A stretch of 64,000 nucleotides of DNA, from positions 24,973,868-25,037,867 of the forward strand of contig NC_036458.1 of NCBI RefSeq assembly GCF_002775205.1, in the 5' to 3' direction. The stretch is from Xiphophorus maculatus. Its lineage: Eukaryota > Chordata > Actinopteri > Cyprinodontiformes > Poeciliidae. A model generated the notes under the pieces. The model had not been told where the DNA came from. It saw only the letters and a program-made list of their open reading frames with translations, and did no database searches. The translations under genes were made by a program, and so were the position numbers. This document shows, piece after piece, positions 10,559 through 21,363 of the stretch (positions are counted from its first letter, which is position 1; each line of letters begins with the position of its first letter).

Positions 10559-13500
10559 GTAATAATAATAATAATAAATAGTAATAGTAAGTGCAGTACA
10601 GGCGTTGAACTGCTATCTGTTAGCATAAGGCCATATTAGGTTGGGAGTTTTGATATGTTTTTATATGTTATTGTGATAACTGTGTATGTGCCCCCCTCAA
10701 CTAATGCTGCAGCAGCCTGGTATGTCCACACAGCCAGACTCCAAGCACAGAACCACAGACCCTCTTTCTGATCTCCCAGGATTGGAGTCGTGTCTCTCTG
10801 TCCATCACTCTCCCCACCTTTATCCCCATCATATGTCACCTGATACACCAGAGACAATAAAACACTGGGTTAATAAACCCAGTGTTTTATTGTACACCAA
10901 CACCAAGATATGGTATAAACATATACCTCATCACCTCTCTACCCATGATGTTCATATCACAACCTAGTTCATCAGTAGCCTGTGTACACAAAGAACTAGC
11001 TGTGACATGCACAGTGAAGACGTGGTCCAAGGACTCTGAGACATTCTGAGGGACTGTTTATGTCCCACTGTGGGGGAAGAACTCTGAGCTTCTCAGGAAG
11101 AGGATGACAGCGATGTACAGTAGTTCCATAAAAATGGAACAGATGCAGGGTAAATTTCACCATCCAGCGCTGGGCTCCACTCAGCTCACCTTAAGGTCGC
11201 CAGCAAGATTACACCAAAGATTGTAGTTCTGTGAGCTCTGATTTTACCTTCTCCTCATTCTGCTCCCTCTCTGAGGCTGTTTTTTCTGCTTAATCAGGAT
11301 TTGTTTATGCAACAGAATCAAGGTTTCTTTTTCAATAGTGGAATAATTCAGTTGGTTTTGTGAAACCAGGACCCTGTAATAAGAGCACTGGTTGTGGTGA
11401 CAAATTGTCTGATCCCTGTTTTGAATCGTTCATTTCTGATGGTCTCACTGACAACAGACCGCTCTTAAAGCAAGTATGCCTCCTAGTAGACGCTGGAGGT
11501 TCTGAGTCAGTCATTCTCTTAAAAGTCTTACCTTTCTCACATGAGAGTGGACATAGTTTCAACTCTGTTCTGAGAGGGATAGAGATTGGTTATGCTCCAA
11601 GAACAGTAAACAGAGTTTACATAAAATCAAAACTGAAGCCAGTAGACAGCGACAGGATTTTTCCCTGTCACTGTCTACCCAGATTCACCATCGATGATGT
11701 GGCTTTGCTAGTGGGGAATAACATTTCTGGAAGTTTAGTACATCCAAGTCTGGAGATTTTAGACGATCCTTTAAATCAGTGACTGACGCCAGTCTTATAT
11801 GCTTCTGTCAGATCGCAGCTGTAGCTACTGTCCAGTAGTTTGCCTCCATCAGCATGTCAGTGTGTGTGTGAATGGGTGAATTATTGTGAAGCGCTTTGGG
11901 GTCCTCTGGAGTTGATAAAGTGCTATAGAAGAACAAAGCCATTTACCATATGTTATGGTTATGTAAGCATGCAGCACTGTGTATGTGAGCAGATAAAAGA
12001 GTCAGAGGAAAGATACTCTGACAAAATCTGCTGATTTTGTAAGTGCCTTGGTAAGATGTGTGCTATAAAAATAAGTTGAATTGAATTAACCTGGCAAATG
12101 TGATGAAGCAAAATTTGTTATATTATGTAATCCACTGCTGTTGATACTATCACATGTATATATAACAGCATCACGGACTGGACTAACTTATTTGAGGACA
12201 ACACCGTGTCCATCAGTAAGGCACATTGATTCTCCAAAACAAGCCCTGGATAAATCCTGAGATAACGGTTCTACTCAAGGAGAAGAAGGTGGCATTTAGG
12301 TCAGGAAACAAAAAAGAGCTGAGAGCTGTGCAGAAAAAACTGCAAAAAAAAAGAGAGAGAGATGGGGGGGAAAATGATGGAGGCTCAATTGCAGCAGAAA
12401 AGCCTCTGACGACAATTTTAGGCCACAAACTGCCTAACCTGTAAGCCATTACGTTTACAGGTTTGACTATAGTCACCCCTCACTTTGTGCACTGATACCA
12501 GCTGAACCACATATTGATTGAGATTAGTTATACTGGACTCTATAAAGAAAACCTGGATGTTCACCTAAACAATAAACGGAATTGGACTCACTTATGTTCT
12601 TTAGGCAGGTGAGATCATTTGCACTGCAGGCTGAGATTCGGATTACCTGTTAGTGAGCTGATTACAAATTTAAAGCATTGAATTGGACCTGTTTTGTAAG
12701 TGCCTTGGTAAGATGTGTGGTATAAAAATAAGTTGAATTGAATTAACCTGGCAAATGTGATGAAGCAAAATCTGTTATGTAATCCACTGTGTAGCAGAAA
12801 ACAGATTTCTTATCAGATATGAAGATAACCCCTTTTATATGAATACAAGTTTGATACGATCAGCAGATGTTAAATCAAAGAACAAGAATTGAAAATGTTC
12901 TGGATGTTTTGAATCAGTCTTATAATTTTCTTTCTACTACACAACTGTATACCTGTTTGTGTTGGTCTTACATATTCAATTCCAATTTAATATATTGATG
13001 CTTGTTGTTATGTGGCAAAATATAGAAAGGTTCAAGGTCTATGAATACTTTTGCAATCAACTGTTTGGAAACTAAACATTTAGCTCATACATCAATATTT
13101 AGTGTGTAAACTAAATGCTTAACTTACTAACTAAATATTTAATTTGAAAGCTAAATGTATTGTTTGTAAGATAAAGATTTAGTTTGTGAAATAAATATTT
13201 AGTTTGGAACTCAAACATATGAATAACATCGTGAAAATATGACTTTGAAAAATGAACATCCACGTTTTTCCCCTTTATGACATGCTAGATAAATCTAAAT
13301 ATTGCTGTTAATTTTTAACTGTAACTTTACAAATGGCACCTCATAATCCCGCATTAAGCAGCAATGAACGGTTTATCCTCTGCTGAAACTCTTAGAAAGC
13401 AGTAAATACCTTTATCGTAGTCTCTGGAAGGTTGAGTGCTGCGGCCAGCTCGCAGCGCCGAGCCCGGGACACATAACTCTCATTGCGGTACTCCTGCTCC

Positions 13501-14255
13501 AGTCGGGACACCTGATCCCGGGTGAAGGCCGTCCGGTGCCGCCTACTGGGGTCCAGCGAGCCCTGCTGTTGCTCCGGGCTGCTGTCCGGGGTGACCACAG
13601 CACCCCGGACTGCTGTCTGTCTGCCTTCCGCCACTAAAACGACAAAAGCTTAAGGGTAGCCACTGTCTGCTGGAACAGAAGAAAACTATCCTTCACAATC
13701 ATACCATAAATACATTTTAGAGTGTTTTTTCGGTTGAATATGTTTTAGTAAGAGCTAGGCTGCAAAATAAGATTGTTTAGTAAGAGACCAATAACATAGC
13801 AATAAATTACATCCAAGTACAAACAAAGTAATTGCATCTGGTAACCTATCAGGTTTACTTCCCGGCCCGCTCACTCAGGCTCATCTAGCCTACGCAAAAA
13901 GCACAAATCAAAAATCCCATTGGCTTCTCCTTCCAGCTTCCTACCGCTCTTATGACAATAGTTTCATTTACGCTAGATAAATCCAAATAGAAATGCGTTC
14001 TGTATTTAATCTACTTACGCATAAATTAGTTCTGTGCTCAAAAATAAATCAGAGCACCTATCGCCCTTTGTGTTTATCGCTGTGTGCCTTTCAGGTTAAT
14101 TTTCTCCCTAATTCAATCTGCGCTTCTAACCCAGTGGAGTGGAAAAACACGCAGACATATTTATCTACATACCCTACACCAAACCTCTCCACCCCCCACC
14201 GGTCACACACAGACCTCTCCTGTCCGGCTCCTGTCTCTCGTCCTGCAGCCAGCAT
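9835..14255 (-). CDS. eve1: Even-skipped-class homeobox protein (eve1), 3 exons
   Basis: This is a nuclear homeodomain transcription factor of the Evx/eve class. Exon 3 is 10311-9835, with acceptor CTTTTTCAG and a TGA stop. Exon 2 is 13633-13410, with acceptor GTCGTTTTAG and donor AAG|GTATTT. The joined homeodomain runs from SRRHRTAF through [15 protein letters not shown] to [14 protein letters not shown]. It keeps W48, F49, Q50, N51 and R53, and the intron lies between residues 46 and 47 as in Evx genes. [22 protein letters not shown] is diagnostic of the class. Exon 1 is uncertain: the ATG at 14255 lies about 50 bp below a TATA box. AG|GTCTGT at 14215 joined to the downstream acceptor at 13620 gives 242 residues; a weaker phase-1 donor joined to 13633 gives 258. 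Apart from this core the protein is diverged. Linkage to hoxb13 and ube2z favours eve1 over evx1 or evx2. Confidence 0.85.
10452..10592. repeat. Compound (ACT)n-(TAA)n microsatellite
   Basis: About 12 ACT units run into a long TAA/ATA triplet array. It lies inside eve1 intron 2. Confidence 0.97.
10854..10893. repeat. Perfect hairpin, 18-bp stem
   Basis: ACAATAAAACACTGGGTT, a 4-nt loop, then its exact reverse complement, inside eve1 intron 2. Each arm contains an AATAAA hexamer, so both strands carry a polyadenylation-like signal. Confidence 0.92.
11360..11782 (+). pseudogene. Gypsy-like retroelement protease fragment
   Basis: The 140-codon open frame resembles the retropepsin region of fish Gypsy-type polyproteins: [13 protein letters not shown] corresponds to the usual 'DTG.S.S.I' active-site strand, followed by [18 protein letters not shown] and [11 protein letters not shown], the usual 'LLGNDIAGG' block. 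The active-site triplet is DAG rather than DTG, and no reverse transcriptase or LTR lies alongside. It is an inactive fragment in the eve1 intron, antisense to eve1. Confidence 0.6.
11855..11952 (+). mobile_element. Repeat tail with GTGAAGCGCTTTGGGG motif
   Basis: GTGAAGCGCTTTGGGGTC, then AAAGTGCTATAGAA and GCCATTTACCAT, is a pattern I know as the 3' end of a frequent fish retroelement family. Confidence 0.5.
12034..12140 (+). repeat. ~100-bp repeat, copy 1
   Basis: TTTTGTAAGTGCCTTGGTAA through ATGTAATCCACTG. It is nearly identical to 12691-12789, in direct orientation about 657 bp away. The module includes a LINE-type tail (ATAAAAATAAGTTGAATTG). Confidence 0.88.
12170..12500 (+). pseudogene. 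LINE ORF2 fragment (pre-RT region)
   Basis: The 72-codon frame at 12226-12444 contains [20 protein letters not shown] and a Lys/Arg-rich helix. This matches the 'NKPW.T..LK.LL..KK.AF' segment that precedes the reverse transcriptase in fish L2-type LINEs. It is truncated on both sides and inactive. Confidence 0.6.
12691..12789 (+). repeat. ~100-bp repeat, copy 2
   Basis: Second direct copy of the module at 12034-12140. The two copies bracket the LINE ORF2 fragment. Confidence 0.88.
13070..13215. repeat. Degenerate (CTAAATATTTAGTTTG)-like tandem repeat
   Basis: Units such as CTAAATGCTTAACTTAC, CTAAATATTTAATTTG and ATAAATATTTAGTTTG recur about every 18 bp. Copies are diverged. Confidence 0.6.
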
Positions 14256-14300
14256 GTTTTTCCAGGTGGAGCAGGATCGGCGCCGCGGCTCTGAGAAGTG

Positions 14301-14306
14301 TTTATA
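14301..14306 (-). promoter_or_regulatory. TATA box, presumed eve1 promoter
   Basis: The minus strand reads CCTTATAAACAC, with TATAAA at 14306-14301. It lies 46 bp upstream of the only suitable ATG (14255), which would place transcription start near 14275 and give a leader of about 20 bp. It supports that ATG as the eve1 start. Confidence 0.5.
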
Positions 14307-14937
14307 AGGTGTTCAGAGATAAAACCTTTGGTCGCCTTCGCAGTCTTTGTACTTTTGTTGTGGAGAATTAAAGACTTCGTTGTTGACTCGTTGTTCAGAC
14401 CGCAAACAGACACTTATTGTTTTCGTCTGTTTGATGTGTATGAGTTTGGGAGCGAATTATCACTGGTTTACTGTCTCCAAAGAGACCGGCTGATCAGGGG
14501 GGAGAGGAGTTAGTAATTTAGATAATTTTAAGGCTGCTAGTTTGTAGCTACCTTATGATGCCAGGTTACTTCTATACATATTCTTTCATATTCTTTGCAA
14601 ATAACATAATTTGGACAAATATTGAAACCATTTTCGAGTTTCATTCATTCACAAACTTTATTCATAGTTTGTAAATCCCACTGAGACATTTGGTCTTATT
14701 AAGCTTTTGAAGCTTTTTTAAGCTTTAAAGGAGTACATTAATGTTTATTCTTGGTGGTCCCAAATTTTCCTCTATTTTATGAGATCTTTGAAAAGATGAC
14801 GTATGATCAGTTGACCACATCCCCTAACAACTGAGGACACTGATAACCTTACTGTTCAGAACTGACCTCCAGTAGAAACCTTCAGAGAAAACACCACAAC
14901 TGCATATCTCTGGTGCTTTTTTATTTTAATGGGATTA

Positions 14938-15008
14938 TATAGAATAGAATAGAATAGAATAGAATAGAATAGAATAGAATAGAATAGAATAGAATAGAAT
15001 AGAATAGA
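14938..15008. repeat. (TAGAA)n pentanucleotide repeat
   Basis: About 14 near-perfect TAGAA units. They are followed by GTACTGATCCCCTAGGGGAA, the usual end of a fish retroelement that runs into TAGAA repeats. Confidence 0.95.
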
Positions 15009-15432
15009 ATGTACTGATCCCCTAGGGGAAATTGATGAAATTACATTTGATCAATTTTCAAACTAATATTAATAAAGCTTTAGCAGATTTTTGGAAATGT
15101 CACAATATTAAAATAAAACTGGTGATAAATATTAAAAACTTGAAAGATATTTATCAAATGTTCTTCTCATAATTTTAGTCTAAAGACAAACAGTACAGGT
15201 GTGGAAGCCTACCTACAGGCAGAGAAGGAAAATGTCAAAGTTTACTGTGTAGCACTAAATATTGTGGATTTGATGAAAACATGTTTATTTCAGTTGTTTG
15301 AGACTTGACCTGATCTACCCCTCAAAATTTGAGTCTTCACCTGGACAGCCCTGCTACATGTGGGTGGTCCCCCAATGCTCCATGCTTTCTAATCTACTTC
15401 TGAAACATACATAAGATTACCACTGGAATGAC

Positions 15433-15732
15433 TGTCAGGATCTGTGTTTTTCTGTGTGTTAATTTCGAGTTTTCTGTGTCCTTGAGTCTCTTCGTTGTCC
15501 TGTCCTCCCCTTGATTGTTCCCAGGTGTGTCTCGTTCTCTGATTACCAGCTGTGTATTTAACTCCACCTGTGTTCCTTGTTCCTCGTCTGGTCCTTGTCA
15601 ATGTCTTGTGAATGTGTTAATGTGCGTGCTGCCGGTTGTTTGGACTGTGCTCTCATCATTAAATTTCATTATTCATCTTACCTGGGTCCGCTGCGTCTGC
15701 CTCACCAACCCTCACCGCACCGCTTCGTGACA
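15433..15732 (+). mobile_element. Solo LTR (Gypsy-like), 300 bp
   Basis: The element starts TGTCAGGATCTG and ends CTTCGTGACA, so it has TG...CA ends in a short inverted repeat (TGTCA/TGACA). It is flanked by a perfect 5-bp target duplication ATGAC (15428-15432 and 15733-15737). TTTAACTCCACC and an ATTAAATTTCATT stretch lie where core-promoter and polyadenylation signals are expected. There is no internal region, so it is a solo LTR left by recombination. Confidence 0.85.
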
Positions 15733-15737
15733 ATGAC

Positions 15738-17362
15738 TGGTCGTGATGTTTGTTTGTGTCAGGGATGTTCAGCTTTTTCCAAGTCAAGCCCAGTCTTAAG
15801 GCTGTAAGAGGATAAGTCATTGAGTTAAATGAGTGTCAAACGTCTCATTGAACGGAACAGGATGTGCTTTTGATTTCTAGAGAAGGTTGGGGGTATAAGT
15901 TACATTTATTTGTTCTGAAATGATCCAGTCATTAGTTACACAGCATTCACTTCAAGAGACATCCATGGTCATTATTAATTAGATAAAAACTGTGACTAAG
16001 ACTCACATTTTAGACTAATACTGTATTTTCTCTATTATAGAGTAAAATTTGTATTTATATGTTAAAGTTCTGGCAACCACAGCTGCTGGCATTTTACCAT
16101 AAATTAGAGATGGGTTTTTTTGTGTTTTGTTTTTTAACAGGAGTCCAAGTGAAGTCTCTAGTCTTTGGGGCAATAGTCAAAGTAGAGTCTGATGTCTGTT
16201 GCAAATTAAATACAACTTGAGGCTGAGCGTCAAACTTACTCTGATGTGTGCATAGGATTCCATCTTGGACCAGTGTCATACTTTAGATGTTCCCTTTATT
16301 CAACACCCTGATTTATAGGAATGGTTCATTAGTAGGTATCTGCTATGTGTGACATGCTGAGAGGGTCATTCAGTCATTTTAACTAAATGAATTGGAAGAA
16401 GGGCATATTTAAAATCTGCAACACACCAGCCATTAAGAGATTTTAACTGAACATAATGGTTTAGCAGCCACTCAAATTTTCAGAATCAGAATTTCTAAAC
16501 CTCAAACTGGCTTAAGTCAGATGCAGTACACTCTGTTTTCGTCTTTTTAGCAAATTCACAACTGCTTTGCTCAACCATGACAAAATGATTTTTACAATTT
16601 GAACATGAACACTTAGCAATATGCTTTGAAAGTCTTATAGGTCATGGAAAAAAATCTTGGGAAGTTGTTGCTTATGGTTCTCTAGTGTCCTGTTCTCAAT
16701 AAGTGATCACACAGTCTCACTCTATTTCATTATATCCATGTTTGTAGAATGATGAACACGTTGCATCACTTTTCAATGCATATGTGAAACACATTGAATG
16801 TAACTATGCAACACATGTTGCTAATAAGTTCTGAGAATACTGGAAAAAACTGTTTGTTGTCCCTGTGAGACACACACAATGCCTTTTGGAAGTAAATATG
16901 TCTCAAGCCTGACCTGACTCTCTATATTTTAATGTATCATGGTGATTTCCATCAAAACCAGTATGGAGTGCTGCTAAGAAATGGAATCTCAGATGTTAAA
17001 ATGTAAAAAAAGTGAGTCTCAGAGGTGAAAACACAGATAGCAATAATGATAATAAAACAACAACTTTGCTTAGTCTGTGGATTCTGGTGACATCTTGTGC
17101 TCTGCAGTTCAGGTTCTTCTCTCTGTGCCACTGTAAAAAGCGTCATGTGCAATTTAGCTACAGTTTTGCAACTGATGTGATGATGCTATACAGAAAGAAA
17201 CTAGGGACAATATTTGTTTGCATAAATACCTGTTAGACTTAAAGTGACAGGATTACATTCGATTAATTGTCGTTAGTTGTTAGCTATTAGTTGTTTTAAA
17301 ATATCTTGTTATTTAAATACAATGAAACCTGCCTATGTTCACCATAAAAACTTAATTTTAAA
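15738..17362. other. Intergenic DNA, no gene seen
   Basis: A+T-rich sequence with only short unsupported frames; no recognisable repeat ends. Confidence 0.5.
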
Positions 17363-17364
17363 TA

Positions 17365-18564
17365 CACTGCCTGGCCAAAAAACGAAAAACGTCACTGCCA
17401 AAAAAAAATATATATATATAAAAAATCACATGCTCTAATATTTCATTGGGCCATCTTTGGTTTTGATTACAGCACATATCCACTGTGGCATTATTTCGAT
17501 AATTATTGAAATTATTTCTGCAATGTGACAAGATTTATTTCTATCCAGTGCATAAATATTTCACCAAGATCTTTCATTTACCGCCACAAAAGCCTTATCC
17601 AGCACATCCCAAAGATTCTCAATAGGGTCAAGGTCTGGACTCTGTTGTGACCAATCTATGTGTGAAAATGATGTCTCATGCTCCCTGAACTAGTCTTTTA
17701 CAATTCGACCCCCATAAATCCATCTTGGAATATTCCCCTGCCAGCTCTGATTACCAGCTGACCTCATTCTGTGAGCACATGCTGTTGCTGAACCTGGACT
17801 TGACCAACTACAGAAACTCCAGATCATAGCACTGCCCCCACAGGCTTGTACAGTAATCACTAGGCATGATGGGTAATCACTTCACCTGTCTCTCGTCTTA
17901 CTCTGCTGCACCCATCACTCTGGAACTCTGGGTAAATCTGGACTCATCAGACCACATGACCTTCTTCCATTGCTCCAGAGTCCAATCTTTATGCTCCCTA
18001 GCAGATTGAAGCTTTTTGTCCGGTTAGCTTCACTGATCAGTGGTTTTCTCAAAGCTATAGAGTTGGTCAGTCCCAGTCCCTTGACTTCCCTTCACTGTGT
18101 GGAAATATTTTTACTTTCACTGTTAAACATAGATCGGAGTTCTACAGTTGTTTTTCTTCTAATTGATTTCACCAAACATTAAGTGCTCACCAATGACAAT
18201 CATTCAGGATTTTTTTCCATCCGCATTTCTTCCTTGAAGACAATTGGTCTCCATTATCCTTCTAGTTTTTAACAATGCGTTGGACAGTTCTTGACCCAGT
18301 TTCAGTAGTTTAAGAAATCTCTTTAGATGTTTTCTCTGCTTGATGCATATCAATGATTTGACCTTCTCAAACAGACTGACATCTTTTCCATCTCCTTAGA
18401 CATGGTTGTTTAATAAATGAGAAGCAACTCATTGCACCAGTTGGGGTCAGATAACTTTTTGCCAGCTGGAACAATATCGACTATGAAGTAATTATCCAAT
18501 AGGAGTCTTGTACCTATTTGTTTTGTCAAATCCAGGTGACGACTTTACTTTTGGCCAGGCAATG
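17365..18564 (-). mobile_element. Tc1/mariner-like transposon, degenerate, 1.2 kb
   Basis: Inverted ends CACTGCCTGGCCAAAA and TTTTGGCCAGGCAATG are flanked by TA (17363-17364 and 18565-18566), the target duplication of Tc1/mariner. The minus strand encodes a transposase wrecked by stops and shifts; pieces of the N-terminal helix-turn-helix region and of the DDE domain can be seen. It is closely related to the copy at 44588. Confidence 0.85.
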
Positions 18565-18597
18565 TAGTAATTTCACTGTAAAACAGTTGCATAAAAT

Positions 18598-19000
18598 TTA
18601 TTTATAACACCACCTAGAGTTCCACCAGCTGAATCTGATTAAACTTTTACCTTCTTTAAATGGAAGATGTTCATCCACAATAAATCCTAAATATTTAGAT
18701 TTTTTTGGAACAGACAAAGTAATAGACTCAAAGCAAAGACTAAATGTTCTCAGTTTGTGACTCAGCATTCGAAAATTAATAACGTCAGTTTTATCACAAT
18801 TTATGTCTAACCTAATTTTGCTACACCAAAAATAAACCACACTTAATTTCTGAAGATCTCAGCAATAAGCACCATGTCATCTTCTATATCGCTTTCTGTC
18901 ACTCCCACATCTACCTTCTTAACTGCCATTACCTGATCATTTATATATAAGGCAATGAGAGTAAGATACGGGACGTCACCTTGTTTAACACTGTATGGTG
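18598..19000 (-). pseudogene. LINE reverse-transcriptase fragment
   Basis: Broken minus-strand frames give SVKQGDVPYLTLIALYIND, like the 'GV.QGD.LSP.LF.LYIND' motif. EDDMVLIAE follows where YADD should be, then SKYLGFIVDEHLPFKE, like 'KYLGV..D..L.W'. The motif order is that of non-LTR reverse transcriptase palm and thumb. Stops between the pieces and the altered catalytic motif show it is dead. Confidence 0.6.
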
Positions 19001-19960
19001 TTGGAAGCCAACCTGTTCACCTGAACACAAGATTGTGAATTATGATAAATAGCTTTTACAGAGTTATTAAGTTTCCCATCAATTCCTGCTTTTAATAACT
19101 ATTTAATAGACTTGTATGTTATGACCAAACAAATAATCTATGATTTTCAGTCTCCTGTTCCTAAAATGCAAGATAATACCTAAGAAAGGCAAATTTAGAG
19201 CCTTGTTTTCCATGGGACAGACTTGATCATCACCAGCTGGTACTTTTGTGCTCAGTTCAGCAGTCATACACTAATACCAAATTCAGTACCAGTTAAGAGG
19301 GACAGTGACTGGATACAGTGGCAAGTGTTTTGTTCTGTGAGAGATGTGAGCCTTATTAGAAACACATTTCTTGCAAAAGAGGATAACTTATTTTTTTCCT
19401 TAGTGGGATGAATTGAATTATTTGTGACCATGCATGCCAATGAGGTTTTTGTTATTGTCTTTGATTTTATCCTTAGCACAGAGATTTTAAGAAATGTAAT
19501 GATTTGCATTGTTGCTGTCACATTCTGCCAAACACTCTGTCCCATAGGGTTTGTAGTTTTGATCAAATGATCAGAGTACAGTTGTATCTGTACAACACAT
19601 GGGCATTGAACCCCTGCCCTGTTGCATGTTTCCCAACTATGCTGGTGCTGAGTTTGCAGTTTGGTGATCATTTATAAATCTGTTCATAGTTTGGCCGTCG
19701 TGTTTTTTTATAATGGTGTATGAGTTTCCACAGTATATCACGACATTGCTGACTTTATTTTTGGTATGTAATAGTCATCAAACTAATGATAAAAATCCCT
19801 GTGTACCTGGAATTGCAACTAAAATATTTCAAAAGCCAACTTGAATTCTCAATGAAAATCTTTACATATATATTTTTTTCCTTTGGACACATCCACAAGG
19901 GATTTTTGCTTGGAACATCAAACAAGAAGCAAGAACTCTCCTAGTTGAAATATCTTTGTT
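19001..19960. other. Intergenic DNA, no gene seen
   Basis: The 135-codon minus frame at 19671-19264 resembles no family I know and lacks splice or start context. It is probably degenerate repeat sequence continuing from the LINE remnant. Confidence 0.4.
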
Positions 19961-19961
19961 T

Positions 19962-20128
19962 CTCAGCTAGCCTAGGAACGCCTTGGGATTCCCCCGGAGG
20001 AGCTGGAACAAGTGGCTGGGGAGAGCAAACTGTGGGCCTCCCTTCTTAGGCTGTTACCCCGCAACCTGACCCCGGATAAACAGAAAATGATGGATGGATG
20101 GATGGATGGATGGATGGATGGATGGATA
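19962..20128 (+). mobile_element. LINE 3' end followed by (GGAT)n
   Basis: CTAGGAACGCCTTGGGATTC, AGGAGCTGGAACAAGTGGC, ACCCCGCAACCTGACCCCGG and ATAAACAGAAAATGATGGAT form the well-known 3' end of a fish LINE family. It ends in GGAT repeats at 20090-20128, the usual tail. Confidence 0.75.
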
Positions 20129-20518
20129 AATGCACATACATAAACACACTCACATGCATGATACACACAGCACAATAGAATACCGACGGCAATGTTAGCT
20201 AACTTGGTTAGCTAGCTAGTTTCAAGAAATGTGCTCTTTCCATCCCCTCCCCCTCCTGCCCACACGCACACATAATGGACACTGACATTGTTCCAACAAT
20301 GCTGTTATAAAATTGCTGTTGTTGTCATTTCGTTTTAAAAAATGTTCTACAAATCATCACAAATGTTCGAATTGTTCTATAAATGCTTAAAAAAGTGAAA
20401 ATTGAAAATATTTCAAACATGAAATAATTCTTGTGTGAAATAAAACACAGCAGAAAGTATCATACTAAACATTATTTTGAATCAAAATGACAAAAGTAGC
20501 ATAAAAACACAATGATTT

Positions 20519-20587
20519 AAACATGGGTTCAAAAAGACCCACTCATGGAAGACTGTATAGTCAATATGTCATGCATCAGAGGGTTAA
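20519..20587. mobile_element. piggyBac-like MITE end
   Basis: TGGGTTCAAAAAGACCCACT and CATGCATCAGAGGGTTAA resemble the end of a fish piggyBac-type MITE that finishes in TTAA. The opposite end was not located. Confidence 0.35.
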
Positions 20588-21049
20588 ACAATACACTAAA
20601 GTTCACAACTGTTCTTCAGTAGATTTCCATAGAGAATAGATTTATCAGAGATCAAGTGATGATGGCTGTTCACAGCATTCATACATGTGCTGAACGTCAG
20701 GAGTTGATGTAACTGAATCACAAGCTATTCTGGAGCCTAAACCCGAGAACTTCTCCATGCAGGATCAGGTTGGGGAGACAATACAGCTTCTGAGAGTTCA
20801 CACTAAAAGTTTCTAAAACTGACAGATCTGGGATCACACACATTAACAACTGCACCTGCACCTTGTGCTATATTGTTTTATTTAGTGTATTACACTAAAA
20901 GTTTATTATTTCTGTATTGATAACTAATTTCATAAAAAATTTATTAGAAATTGTGTTTCAGGTTGCGGCGCAGGGGAAAGCAATCAAAGAGAAAACTAAA
21001 GAGACTAAAGAGAAATAAATATTAGCAGCATAGCCAAGAGAAATGTTAC

Positions 21050-21099
21050 GTATTCATGTAGCATTTATGTCAATCTCTGCAGATGGGGAAAAGATATAG
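21050..21099 (+). repeat. 50-bp exact duplicate, copy 1
   Basis: From GTATTCATGTAGCATTTATG to GGGGAAAAGATATAG, identical to 24443-24492. A short tandem (GATGTCAGATGAAAAAAATG twice) follows immediately. Confidence 0.9.
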
Positions 21100-21324
21100 A
21101 TGTCAGATGAAAAAAATGTCAGATGTCAGATGAAAAAAATGCATCCAACTCGCCATGTTCACAAACGTTGCATTTATGAGGCAATTTTATCAAGATTTTC
21201 ATCAATATTGAAGTAGTAAAGGGCCAAAACCAAATTTCTCCAGAGAAAAAAGCTAATAGCCTTAACTGACTCCATCAAAAAGCCTTTTCAGCATCGATAG
21301 AAATTATGATGCTGACCAAATTAT

Positions 21325-21363
21325 GACCATCATCTACACCTATTAGAGGTGTAGATGATGGTC
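21325..21363. repeat. Perfect hairpin, 17-bp stem
   Basis: GACCATCATCTACACCT, a 5-nt loop, then its exact reverse complement. Confidence 0.92.

Larger units (their letters stand above)
10312..13409 (-). other. eve1 intron 2
   Basis: A 3.1-kb intron interrupting the homeobox at the conserved K46/V47 position, with GT and AG ends on the minus strand. It is loaded with microsatellites, a perfect hairpin, a Gypsy-type protease fragment and LINE fragments, annotated separately. The rest shows nothing recognisable. Confidence 0.8.

Noticed and set aside
13392..13634. 80-residue minus 'protein' starting at 13634
   Set aside because: The first codon is GTG created across the intron-exon border. It is exon 2 of eve1 read through its donor, not a separate gene.
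14174..14413. 79-codon minus frame as eve1 exon 1
   Set aside because: It fits the phase of exon 2, but it begins at GTG with a stop just upstream, has no ATG, and overlaps the TATA box.
17970..18182. Plus frame shared almost word for word with 45171-45470
   Set aside because: It is antisense shadow of the Tc1-like transposase, which is why it appears twice.
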